From the IMG/VR virus record IMGVR_UViG_3300025093_000062, positions 1 through 35,256 of that record: a stretch of 35,256 nucleotides of DNA. One strand, given 5' to 3'. The position numbers were made by a program, and so were the translations under genes. This DNA is from a virus. Positions 20,778 through 27,468 of the stretch are shown here, in pieces. The first letter of the stretch is position 1. Each line of letters starts with the position of its first letter. The notes under the pieces are model-generated. The model was not told the DNA's origin, did not search any database, and saw only the letters and a program-made list of their open reading frames with translations.

Positions 20778-21269
20778 TCAATCTTTCCATTGGAATTTTT
20801 TGATAAAATCGACATGGGATGGAAATAGACGAACGAGTTCTTCATATTTCCCCTTGACATGATCGTCTATATGAAAGGAAGGGGCATTGAAATGAAAAAT
20901 AAGAGAAAAGTTTTCATAATTTTCCTCATTTATTTCTGCGCATTGCCAAAAACCTGAGGGAACAATATGAAAAAGTTCTTTATTTTTTCCTAAAACTACA
21001 CATTTTTTTTCTCCTCCGGGAGAAAGAGTGTAAAGATTTAAGTCTGCTCCATTTTGATATTGCCAGATTTCATATCCATTAATTTTATGAAGAGGATTTA
21101 AGTAGGGACGTTCTAGAAGATAAAACGCTGTTGAAAAAAGGCTCCTATCTTCTTTAGTTTGAGTATAAGCTTTAGAAATTTTTACACAATTAGGATAGAA
21201 AGCTTTTAAGTGTCCGTTTTCTACTTTTTGGGTTAACTGCAGTTTTTCAATAAAAAATTTTGCATCCAT
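20778..21269 (-). CDS. DUF985-type cupin protein (163 aa)
   Basis: The sequence follows the DUF985 (cupin_5) pattern: an opening AKFFIEKLQLTQK helix, SLFSTAFYLLERP, a HKINGYEIWQYQNGADLNLY barrel motif, VPSGFWQCAEI and an FHFNAPSFHIDDH end. Length (about 160 aa) fits the family. Cupins of this type are small metal- or sugar-binding barrels; the biochemical role of the family is not settled. The His and Glu of the barrel motif are kept. It is the first gene of the leftward cassette, with GGAGAG before the ATG, one base from the SDR gene, which hints at a joint small-molecule pathway. Confidence 0.78.
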   Translation of the reverse strand: MDAKFFIEKLQLTQKVENGHLKAFYPNCVKISKAYTQTKEDRSLFSTAFYLLERPYLNPLHKINGYEIWQYQNGADLNLYTLSPGGEKKCVVLGKNKELFHIVPSGFWQCAEINEENYENFSLIFHFNAPSFHIDDHVKGKYEELVRLFPSHVDFIKKFQWKD

Positions 21270-21672
21270 AATCTCTCCAAAAAACTTTGAATATAGAGAA
21301 TAAATGAACTTTGATTTATTTACTATATTTTTTTACTAAAAAGGGTAGGGAATCGATAAATTGCCTAATAAGATTTTTATATTTCAAAAATGGGTGTTTT
21401 GTGAACAAATGTGACTTTTCACATAAGAGATTATTTCAAAAATAAAAAATTACGGTCGAATGTCTAATTTTTTGGAAAGAGTGGTTAATAAATTATCTTC
21501 AAGCCTTATGATGAAGGAAAAGGTTGCTAACACCTGATTTAGCCCCCGTCTGAGAGTTGGAGGCTTTTTTGTATCTATGTGTCATCTTTTTTCCATCCTG
21601 TCCTGAGGGGTTGATTTTTCTTTAAATTTATGTAAGGAAGATCTATATTTACGCAATCTTACGGAGACCATT
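21270..21672. other. 403-base intergenic region with palindrome and orphan terminator
   Basis: No gene is supported here. The left part must hold the promoter of the cupin-SDR-recombinase cassette. A perfect inverted repeat ATGTGA-CTTT-TCACAT lies at 21409-21424 and could be an operator. A rightward terminator lies at 21542-21570 although no rightward gene ends here, so a short untranslated RNA from this interval is possible. GGAG upstream of 21673 belongs to the next gene. Confidence 0.4.
21542..21570 (+). terminator. Rightward terminator without an upstream gene
   Basis: GCCCCC (21542-21547) can pair with GGAGGC (21559-21564) with one mismatch around an 11-base loop, followed by six T. It has the form of an intrinsic terminator on the plus strand, yet the nearest rightward coding gene upstream ends at 19229. 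Confidence 0.6.
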
Positions 21673-22161
21673 ATGACAAAGTATATATGTGGGTTATTTC
21701 TTTTTTTAGCATCAGTTCTGAGCGCACAAAATCCTGAATATTTTGCAGATTTTGCCTGGAAAAAAAACAACGGAAAAGAATTGGAAGCCGGCCTTGGAAG
21801 ACGCACCTATCATGGAAGGCTTGGCTTTGATACCAGAGCTGGATATAAATATGAATATGATAAGAAAGAAAACATCAAAACCTATTCTCCCTGTTTGCGT
21901 GCTGGTGTTTACTATGACTTAATGTCATATCAAGGAATGAAAATTTACGCAGGTCCCAGTCTTCTTTGTAAGCTTAAAAATGAAAGAGATCTAGCTGCTA
22001 AAAAATGGAATAAGTGGTTTAAAAAAGAAATTAAGCCTTATCTAACTTTAGGAGGTAGATATGGCAAAAGTTTTTTAGAATTCAGCTATATCCCTTATTT
22101 CATTAACAAAAACGCTTCGGAAGATACGAAGTTAGAATTGAAGTTAGGTGTTTTCCTCTAA
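21673..22161 (+). CDS. Secreted beta-rich (outer-membrane-like) protein (162 aa)
   Basis: A classical signal peptide (MTKYICGLFLFLASVLSA, cleavage expected near residue 18-19) is followed by alternating aromatic/polar strands (FADFAWKKN, AGLGRRTYHGRLGFD, TRAGYKYEYD, GVYYDLMSY, MKIYAGPSLL, LTLGGRYGKSFLEFSY) ending in a LELKLGVFL strand. This suggests a small beta-barrel or periplasmic beta protein of a Gram-negative-type host. It is not a known phage structural protein, and is likely cargo that changes the host surface. GGAG lies eight bases upstream. Its 3' end overlaps the convergent transporter gene by 18 bases. Confidence 0.65.
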   Translation: MTKYICGLFLFLASVLSAQNPEYFADFAWKKNNGKELEAGLGRRTYHGRLGFDTRAGYKYEYDKKENIKTYSPCLRAGVYYDLMSYQGMKIYAGPSLLCKLKNERDLAAKKWNKWFKKEIKPYLTLGGRYGKSFLEFSYIPYFINKNASEDTKLELKLGVFL

Positions 22162-22833
22162 AAGAGGATTATAAAAACCTCTTTTCGTCCATAAGAAGAA
22201 AATAGCATTTCCAACGATACAGAGTACCTTGACAATGTATGCAGATAAAATACAATGCCAGGGATGTTCCAAAATGCCATAAAGCCCAATGTAGGTAAAA
22301 AGAATGGTATCTAGAAACTGGCTAACCAAGGTTGAAGAGAAAAACCTAAAAACAAAAGGAAAATTTGTAAATCTCTGTTTAAGCTGTTGAAAGAGAAAAA
22401 GGTCAATGCGGTCGCTGACAAAAGTGACAAATACGGAGGCAAAAATAATGCGTGCACTGTTTTTAAAAATGGTGTCTAAAGCATCGCTAAATTCGATCGA
22501 GTGAGGCGCTGATTGATAAATAAGATGAACGGCGGCAAGAAACAAAAAAATCACAAGCATTGCCATTCCCTTGTACAAGAATTTTCTCGATTCTTTTACT
22601 CCCCATATTTCTTGAATCAAATTTAAGCACAGTACAGAACCTACCGTGTATACATCGCATGTTGTAATCACAAGGGAAAAGAAGTTAATTTCTTTTTTTA
22701 CAAAAAGATTGCTTAAAAACAGAAACAGAAAGAAAAGAAATCCTAGTCCGTTTTTCCCCCATTTTTTTCTAAACAAAAAAACAGCTCCTACGATTAATAG
22801 TAGGTGAAAAAGCATAATTCCTTCGTTTGTCAT
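22144..22833 (-). CDS. yhhQ: YhhQ/VUT-family queuosine-precursor transporter (229 aa)
   Basis: The family imports 7-deazaguanine precursors of queuosine through the inner membrane. About six or seven hydrophobic segments are visible. The conserved stretches are a TCDVYTVGSVLCLNLIQEIWG block with the N-x-x-x-E-x-x-G pattern, ARIIFASVFVTFVSDRIDLF, FRFFSSTLVSQFLDTILFTY and a late AYIVKVL helix. Size (about 220-230 aa) is normal. Divergent members occur in Chlamydiae. Two starts are possible: ATG 22833, or ATG 22815 with AAGGA just upstream. No queuosine-inserting or DNA-deazaguanine gene is in the window, so it probably feeds host enzymes. Confidence 0.85.
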   Translation of the reverse strand: MTNEGIMLFHLLLIVGAVFLFRKKWGKNGLGFLFFLFLFLSNLFVKKEINFFSLVITTCDVYTVGSVLCLNLIQEIWGVKESRKFLYKGMAMLVIFLFLAAVHLIYQSAPHSIEFSDALDTIFKNSARIIFASVFVTFVSDRIDLFLFQQLKQRFTNFPFVFRFFSSTLVSQFLDTILFTYIGLYGILEHPWHCILSAYIVKVLCIVGNAIFFLWTKRGFYNPLLEENT

Positions 22834-22908
22834 AATTTTTTTTACCTGTGTATTGAATTTAATTTTTTTTAGTTTAAAAAAAAGAAAAATAGATCACCAC
22901 GGTTTTGT

Positions 22909-23160
22909 ATGAAGTATGAATGCCCTTCATGTTTTCTGCAGTGGGAAGATAGTTCCCTCCCTTTAGACTTTAAATCTCATCCTCTTTGCGTTTTTTGTTC
23001 AGCTCCTCATGATCAAGCGCATCTTTTAGATTGGCAAATATCTCATATAGAAAACCTTAATCCTGAAAAAATTAAAGTTATTATTAAGCATTTTTATTAT
23101 TTCTTCCGCAGAGAAGTAGAGCGCCTGGAGGGTAAAAAGGATGGAAAAGGACAACAATAG
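22909..23160 (+). CDS. Small zinc-ribbon-like protein (83 aa)
   Basis: The N-terminus has a C-x2-C pair (ECPSCFLQW) and a second pair 23 residues later (LCVFC), as in a zinc ribbon. A helical part follows (ISHIENLNPEKIKVIIKHFYYFF, read in two turns) and a charged end. It overlaps the next gene by 20 bases, which supports it being real. No clear Shine-Dalgarno site is seen; TTGAATTTAA and ATCACCAC lie in the gap upstream. With the next two genes it resumes the rightward head operon after the accessory island. Function unknown. Confidence 0.68.
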   Translation: MKYECPSCFLQWEDSSLPLDFKSHPLCVFCSAPHDQAHLLDWQISHIENLNPEKIKVIIKHFYYFFRREVERLEGKKDGKGQQ

Positions 23161-23395
23161 CCAATTTAAAAACATTAACACTTTAAGCAGAAAGTTTTTT
23201 TCAAGAATCCGGAAGGAATGGGTAGATGCCTCCAAAGCATGTCCTCTTCCTTATGAACTTGTCACTGTAGAAACAGACACTAAAAAAATTATTCCCGCTT
23301 GGTGGGACAAAGAAAATTGGAATGGTCCTAGACTCAAGGAAAATGATCATGTCATTAGATGGAGAAAAAGAAGATACGAGCATATCCACACCTAA
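23141..23395 (+). CDS. Small phage protein, W-rich C-terminus (84 aa)
   Basis: A helical basic N-terminus (LSRKFFSRIRKEWVDASKAC) leads to PLPYELVTVETDTKKIIPAW and a WWDKENWNGPRL segment with several tryptophans. No domain is recognised. It overlaps both neighbours in other frames, starts after a GGAGGG purine tract, and lies in the operon that leads to scaffold and capsid. Its likely role is in head assembly or packaging, by context only. Confidence 0.62.
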   Translation: MEKDNNSQFKNINTLSRKFFSRIRKEWVDASKACPLPYELVTVETDTKKIIPAWWDKENWNGPRLKENDHVIRWRKRRYEHIHT

Positions 23396-23867
23396 AAAAA
23401 CGGTTGGACACTATTCGTATGAACTTCAGAAGAAAAAAGATGAAAAGATAAATCCTATTGATCTTCAGCGTGAAATTCACAAGGGGCATTCATCTGACGA
23501 TTCATTTGAAAATCAAGTAAGAATAGCGATTGAAAGAGGGCATAAGATATATGAAAGTCCCTTTTATGTGGTTGTTTTGTTTAAGAAAGAGCGTCTTCTT
23601 CAAAATGTAGTGCGTCAATATTTTTTACCTACTCAAAAGTGTCCTACTCCTCAGTATGATCAGGTGGTTTATTATTGCCATCCCGAAAAAGATCAGGTAG
23701 AGATGCTCTGGGTCGTTCCCGATATTCACACCGTTCATACCCTTCCTCTTTTAGAAGATGCTTTAACCCCTGAGCAGGTAGATCTTTTAATCAACATAAA
23801 AAAATTTCAGGCGGGAGATCTTGATAAATTAGCTGATCGACTAGAAAAGGAAAAATTTCTTAATTAA
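23349..23867 (+). CDS. Conserved-type phage protein before scaffold (172 aa)
   Basis: The protein has a mixed alpha/beta make-up with FYVVVLFKKERLLQNVVRQY, a CPTPQYDQVVYYCHPEKDQ segment, EMLWVVPD and an end helix LTPEQVDLLINIKKFQAGD. I recall proteins of this pattern between portal and scaffold in other podovirus-like genomes, without a known function. AAGGAA seven bases before the ATG at 23349 makes that a better start than 23322. It overlaps the preceding gene by 47 bases. A minor head protein or packaging helper is possible. Confidence 0.72.
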   Translation: MSLDGEKEDTSISTPKKTVGHYSYELQKKKDEKINPIDLQREIHKGHSSDDSFENQVRIAIERGHKIYESPFYVVVLFKKERLLQNVVRQYFLPTQKCPTPQYDQVVYYCHPEKDQVEMLWVVPDIHTVHTLPLLEDALTPEQVDLLINIKKFQAGDLDKLADRLEKEKFLN

Positions 23868-24126
23868 TATGCTGGCCTTTGCGGTGGCAACATTTGCATC
23901 TGGAACAATAAACAAATGGAATGGGTTCATTTTCTTTGCATCCTTCAAAGAATGTCCTTTCTTTTTGGTCTAAAACGATAGGAATCAGCTTTCCTTCTTT
24001 AAGAAGGTAATACTCTCCTTCTGCCTTTTTGATAATCTGAATGGGGGGTTCTTCTATGATTTCATGTTCTTTCCCGATAGCGGCCGCAAGAGGAAGTAAA
24101 AAAATAAATAAATGTCTGGGTTTCAT
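23860..24126 (-). CDS. Small secreted Cys-rich protein (88 aa)
   Basis: A signal peptide (KPRHLFIFLLPLAAAIG) is followed by an acidic middle (EHEIIEEPPIQIIKKAEGEYY) and a Cys/His-rich end (GCKENEP, VYCSRCKCCHRKGQH) that could bind metal or form disulphides. It is a lone leftward gene within the rightward head operon, overlapping the preceding gene's 3' end by eight bases. Such lone, oppositely oriented genes are often cargo expressed from their own promoter, for example for host-surface change or superinfection exclusion. No known family is recognised. Confidence 0.58.
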   Translation of the reverse strand: MKPRHLFIFLLPLAAAIGKEHEIIEEPPIQIIKKAEGEYYLLKEGKLIPIVLDQKERTFFEGCKENEPIPFVYCSRCKCCHRKGQHIN

Positions 24127-24142
24127 AGATACCTTCTATTTT

Positions 24143-24175
24143 AAAAAAGACCTCCTTACCCGGCGCAAAGAGGTC
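24143..24175 (-). terminator. Leftward intrinsic terminator ahead of the secreted-protein gene
   Basis: On the minus strand, GACCTC (24175-24170) and GAGGTC (24154-24149) form a stem that extends inwards by two A-T pairs past one mismatch, and runs into six T at 24148-24143. It lies only 17 bases upstream of the leftward gene at 24126, so it would act as an attenuator for that gene or block antisense transcription. Confidence 0.7.
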
Positions 24176-24352
24176 CTATCTTTCTGCTATGCAAGCATAC
24201 TAATATTTTATTTAAAAACTGTAAATTTATTTCTTATCCATCCGTATTGAATTAAAAACTCTCCAATTTTAAACAAAAGCTAAGTTTCGAGATCCCTGCG
24301 TGAGTGGGATTTATTCAGCGTATATGCGATTCGCAATCGCAAAGGAGTAATA
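24176..24352 (+). promoter_or_regulatory. Scaffold-capsid upstream region with hairpins
   Basis: No gene is seen in this AT-rich interval. TTGAATTAA at 24247-24255 matches the string before the terminase operon and could be part of a promoter. ATCCC/GGGAT form a small hairpin at about 24292-24310. A perfect hairpin TGCGATT-CGC-AATCGCA occupies 24325-24341, touching the AAAGGAG ribosome site of the scaffold gene, and could control its translation or be an RNA-processing site. Confidence 0.5.
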
Positions 24353-25066
24353 ATGGCTGAAGAAAAAGAGAACGTAGTTGAAGAAATTCAGCAAAAGGAA
24401 TCCGTTCTGCCTCAAGAAGAGCATAAAGCTCAAGCTGCCGAAGATACTCAAACTGAACTTAAAAAAGAAGAATCCAATTCTAAAGAGTACAACTTTAAAC
24501 AGTTAAGAGAGACGAATAAACGCCTTGAAGATCAACTTAAATCTTATGAAGAAAAATTAAGATCGCTAGAAGATAAATCAGACGAACTTGAACTTTCTGA
24601 GGATGATTTGGTGGAGGGCAAGCACTTCAATAAGTTTGCCCAAAAAATAGAAGGGTTAATTCGTCAAAAAGAGCTGCAAGAAGTTCCTGAAAAATTAAAA
24701 GGAAAGTTTTCAGACTTTGATGAAGTTGTCACAGAGAAGAATTTGGAAAAACTTAAACATAACGAACCCGAATTGTATTACACCATTCGAAGTGGCAATG
24801 ATATTAAGACTTTAAGCGCTAAAGATTTATTTTCCAAGGGTGTTGCGGCTTATAAAGCTGTAAAAACTCTTTTAAAGGATGAAGATATGAAAAAATATGA
24901 TAAGCAAAAAGAACAGGTGCATTCTAATCATGGAAAACCTGTAAGCGCTCAAGCGATCAAGGGGCAAGGAGCTCTTCATGAGGCAAATGCTTTTGCTAAT
25001 GGTCTAACTCCTGAACTGAAAAAGCAACTTCAAAAAGAAATGGTGGAGGCAATCAAGGCTCGTTAA
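24353..25066 (+). CDS. Scaffolding protein (probable, 237 aa)
   Basis: The protein is highly charged and almost wholly helical, with a Glu/Gln-rich N-terminus, a coiled coil at about residues 45-85 (LRETNKRLEDQLKSYEEKLR), an acidic ELSEDDLVEG segment, and a C-terminal helix with LTPELKKQLQKEMVEAIK. Scaffolding proteins usually look like this and sit just before the major capsid gene, with the C-terminal basic helix touching the shell. AAAGGAG before the ATG and 15 bases to the capsid start support the operon. Sequence identity to a named scaffold is not claimed. Confidence 0.78.
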   Translation: MAEEKENVVEEIQQKESVLPQEEHKAQAAEDTQTELKKEESNSKEYNFKQLRETNKRLEDQLKSYEEKLRSLEDKSDELELSEDDLVEGKHFNKFAQKIEGLIRQKELQEVPEKLKGKFSDFDEVVTEKNLEKLKHNEPELYYTIRSGNDIKTLSAKDLFSKGVAAYKAVKTLLKDEDMKKYDKQKEQVHSNHGKPVSAQAIKGQGALHEANAFANGLTPELKKQLQKEMVEAIKAR

Positions 25067-25081
25067 TAAACGAGGTTTGTA

Positions 25082-26032
25082 ATGTCAACGACCACCACAA
25101 CTGTATTGCCAGCACCGGTGCAGCAAAGTTTTTCTTATAAGCTGCTTTCGGTTCCTGTTCCTTACATGATTCATAACATTCCAGCCATGCTAAAGCAAAT
25201 GCCACGAAATGGTGGTACTACGCTGAGAATGAGACGCTATAATCCATTGAGTACTGCTACAGTACCCCTTGGAAATTCAGGCGTTACCCCTCCTCCCCAA
25301 CAATTGACAGCCGTCAATATTGATGCGGAGATGGATTTTTACGGAACGTATATTATTTTAAACGAGCAAGTCACTCTTCAAAACCAAGACCCTGTGCTTA
25401 ATGAAGCCGCGCAAAGACTTGGAGTTTCTCTTAGACAAACTGAAGATGAATTAACTCGTAACATGCTTGCTTCAACAGCTTCTTCCATCAATTGCACGGG
25501 AGGAACGAATGGAGACAATCCAACAGAAATAACACGCTCGGATATTGATACTGTCATTAGAACGTTAGCAGATAATAACGCTTACACGATTGCTGATAAT
25601 ATCGAAGGAGAAGACCGCTTCGGTACAGCTCCTGTCCGTGATGCTTATTTTGCCCTCGGATCTACTCAGCTCATTGGAGATTTAGAAAACGTGCAAGGCT
25701 TTATCGCCAAAGCTCAATATCCAAGTCAAATGAGCACGTTAAGACCTGAATGGGGTTCAGTTTCTAACCTCCGATTCCTTCTTTCAAGTATTGGGAGCGT
25801 TACTTCAAGCGGTTCTAACCTAGGAAGTGATGTATACAATATTTTTTGTGTAGGAATGGAAGCGTACGCCGTTGTAGAACAAGATGGCTATAGTGCTCAA
25901 TTCATCTATAGGCCACCTATTTATGATGGACCACTCGCTCTGAATGCAAGTGTTGGATACAAATTTGCGCAAGTACCACGTATTACTAATGATGCTTGGG
26001 TTCTTGCCTTAAAAACCACACTGTCAACTTAA
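25082..26032 (+). CDS. Major capsid protein, N4-gp56 family (316 aa)
   Basis: This is the head shell subunit with the HK97-type fold expected. The N-terminal pattern PRNGGTTLRMRRYNPL, then VPLGNSGVTPPPQQLTAVNI, DFYGTYIILNEQVTLQNQDP and VLNEAAQRLG is the typical opening of the N4-gp56 family capsid proteins. The C-terminus (YNIFCVGMEAYAVVEQDGYS, then VGYKFAQVPRITNDAWVLAL) is also characteristic. Length fits (about 310-400 aa). GAGG lies eight bases before the ATG. It follows the scaffold by 15 bases and precedes the head-decoration-type gene by nine, as expected. Confidence 0.9.
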   Translation: MSTTTTTVLPAPVQQSFSYKLLSVPVPYMIHNIPAMLKQMPRNGGTTLRMRRYNPLSTATVPLGNSGVTPPPQQLTAVNIDAEMDFYGTYIILNEQVTLQNQDPVLNEAAQRLGVSLRQTEDELTRNMLASTASSINCTGGTNGDNPTEITRSDIDTVIRTLADNNAYTIADNIEGEDRFGTAPVRDAYFALGSTQLIGDLENVQGFIAKAQYPSQMSTLRPEWGSVSNLRFLLSSIGSVTSSGSNLGSDVYNIFCVGMEAYAVVEQDGYSAQFIYRPPIYDGPLALNASVGYKFAQVPRITNDAWVLALKTTLST

Positions 26033-26041
26033 GGAGCGAAT

Positions 26042-27016
26042 ATGAACGGTACAATTATACAACAGGGCTATTTTACCTCTGACGGTACAGCCAAAACACT
26101 TGATATTCGATCTGATGTAGATTGGATGGAAGTGATTAACTACACTCAAATGGCAACTCAGCAAACTCCAGGACGTGGAGTTAAATTTGAGTGGTATTCA
26201 GGATTTTCAGATGGAGCGGGAATTGAATTCACCAAAGCAGATGGAGCGGATACTCTTCAGGGAGAAGTCATCACAAGCGGAGGCTTCACCCGTGTCGACA
26301 CTTCTGATCAAACTCCTGGTACTTTAAATAGTACTATTACAGCAATTTCTACGGCAGCTACACCTGTTGTGACTAATTCGGGTACGAATGGTCTGTCAGC
26401 GGGCGATGTAGTAAGAATTATTAATGTCACAAACGCTCAACAGCTTGGAGGCATTGATTTTACTGTAGGAAACAGTACGCTTTCTTCTACCACCTTTAGT
26501 TTAGACTATATGGCTCAACTAGCCTTAGCTGGAACAAGTGGTTCTTGGAGAAAGATTTCTTTTCAACCTCAATTTTATCCTAGAAGAAGAACGATTTCTG
26601 CAATCACTCAGGCGACTAGCGCTGTGATTACCCTAACGGTTACTCATGGGTTTACTGCTGGTCAAGCTGTGCGGATTAATGTTCCTTCGGCATATGGGAT
26701 GGTTGAAATGGATGGGCTTCTTGGAAACATTACAGCAGTAAGCACTGCTAACAATACTATCACAGTAGATATTGATTCTAGCGCTTTTACTGCTTTTGCT
26801 TTCCCTGCAACTGCTGGTGTTCCTTTTACACTTGCTGAGGTAGTACCAGTTGGGGAAACAGCTAATAGTACTTATGCGAATACTTTAGATGACGCTACTG
26901 ATAACGTCTCTCTTATAGGGATGGAACTTGGCGCTGGGATTGATGGCCCTGCTGGTTCAAGTAGTGATGTTATTTATTGGAAAGCTGGAAAGTCTTTTAG
27001 CGTTTCAACTAGCTAA
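26042..27016 (+). CDS. Head-associated beta protein with FCCH-like domains (324 aa)
   Basis: The N-terminus (IIQQGYFTSDGTAKTLDIRS) is followed by two related beta modules at about residues 100-160 and 180-245: ATPVVTNSGTNGLSAGDVVR and VITLTVTHGFTAGQAVRINV, each with a later TFSLD or TITVDID strand. This is the pattern annotated in phages as an E1-FCCH-like domain, found in structural proteins. Directly after the capsid gene, it may decorate the shell or form part of the neck. AAGGAG precedes the ATG. The 56-base gap to the next gene contains ACCACCAC and the next ribosome site. Confidence 0.75.
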   Translation: MNGTIIQQGYFTSDGTAKTLDIRSDVDWMEVINYTQMATQQTPGRGVKFEWYSGFSDGAGIEFTKADGADTLQGEVITSGGFTRVDTSDQTPGTLNSTITAISTAATPVVTNSGTNGLSAGDVVRIINVTNAQQLGGIDFTVGNSTLSSTTFSLDYMAQLALAGTSGSWRKISFQPQFYPRRRTISAITQATSAVITLTVTHGFTAGQAVRINVPSAYGMVEMDGLLGNITAVSTANNTITVDIDSSAFTAFAFPATAGVPFTLAEVVPVGETANSTYANTLDDATDNVSLIGMELGAGIDGPAGSSSDVIYWKAGKSFSVSTS

Positions 27017-27072
27017 TAACCTGACCGAGAGAGAGGGGAAACCTTCTCTCTCATTACCACCACGGAGGAAAT

Positions 27073-27468
27073 ATGGCAACTTTACAAACGCCTACAAAAA
27101 TAAGAAATACGAGGAAGATAACTAAGGAAGAAATGGCGCGGATGCGTGCTAAAGACCATCAAATAGTAAAAGGAATTTTTAGATGTTATGAACCTCGTGG
27201 AGGTAGCATGACATTTAGTTTTAAAAAATATGCCGGTGATGAAGTCCTTAAATATACTTTAGTAGATGGCGAAGTTCGAGAGCTTCCTTTAATGGTAGCA
27301 AAACATCTTAACCAACAGTGCTGGTATCCAAGACATGCTCACGTATTAGATGCAAATGGCAATCCCTCTGTAGAAGTGGGTAAAAAAGTTCAAAGATGTT
27401 CTTTTGAAAGTTTAGAGTTTCAAGACATTTCTGAAGATAAAATATCTGAAGAGAGGAAAGTCGCGTGA
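27073..27468 (+). CDS. Conserved-type small head protein (131 aa)
   Basis: The protein has a basic N-terminus (TPTKIRNTRKITKEEMARMR), then GIFRCYEPRGGSMTFSFKKY, LKYTLVDGEVRELPLMVAKH and a CWYPRHAHVLDANG segment. I recall similar proteins next to the capsid gene of other podovirus-like phages, but with no assigned function. GGAGG five bases before the ATG is a strong ribosome site, with ACCACCAC overlapping it upstream. The stop overlaps the GTG of the connector gene (GTGA), which couples the two. Head completion is the likely role. Confidence 0.7.
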   Translation: MATLQTPTKIRNTRKITKEEMARMRAKDHQIVKGIFRCYEPRGGSMTFSFKKYAGDEVLKYTLVDGEVRELPLMVAKHLNQQCWYPRHAHVLDANGNPSVEVGKKVQRCSFESLEFQDISEDKISEERKVA

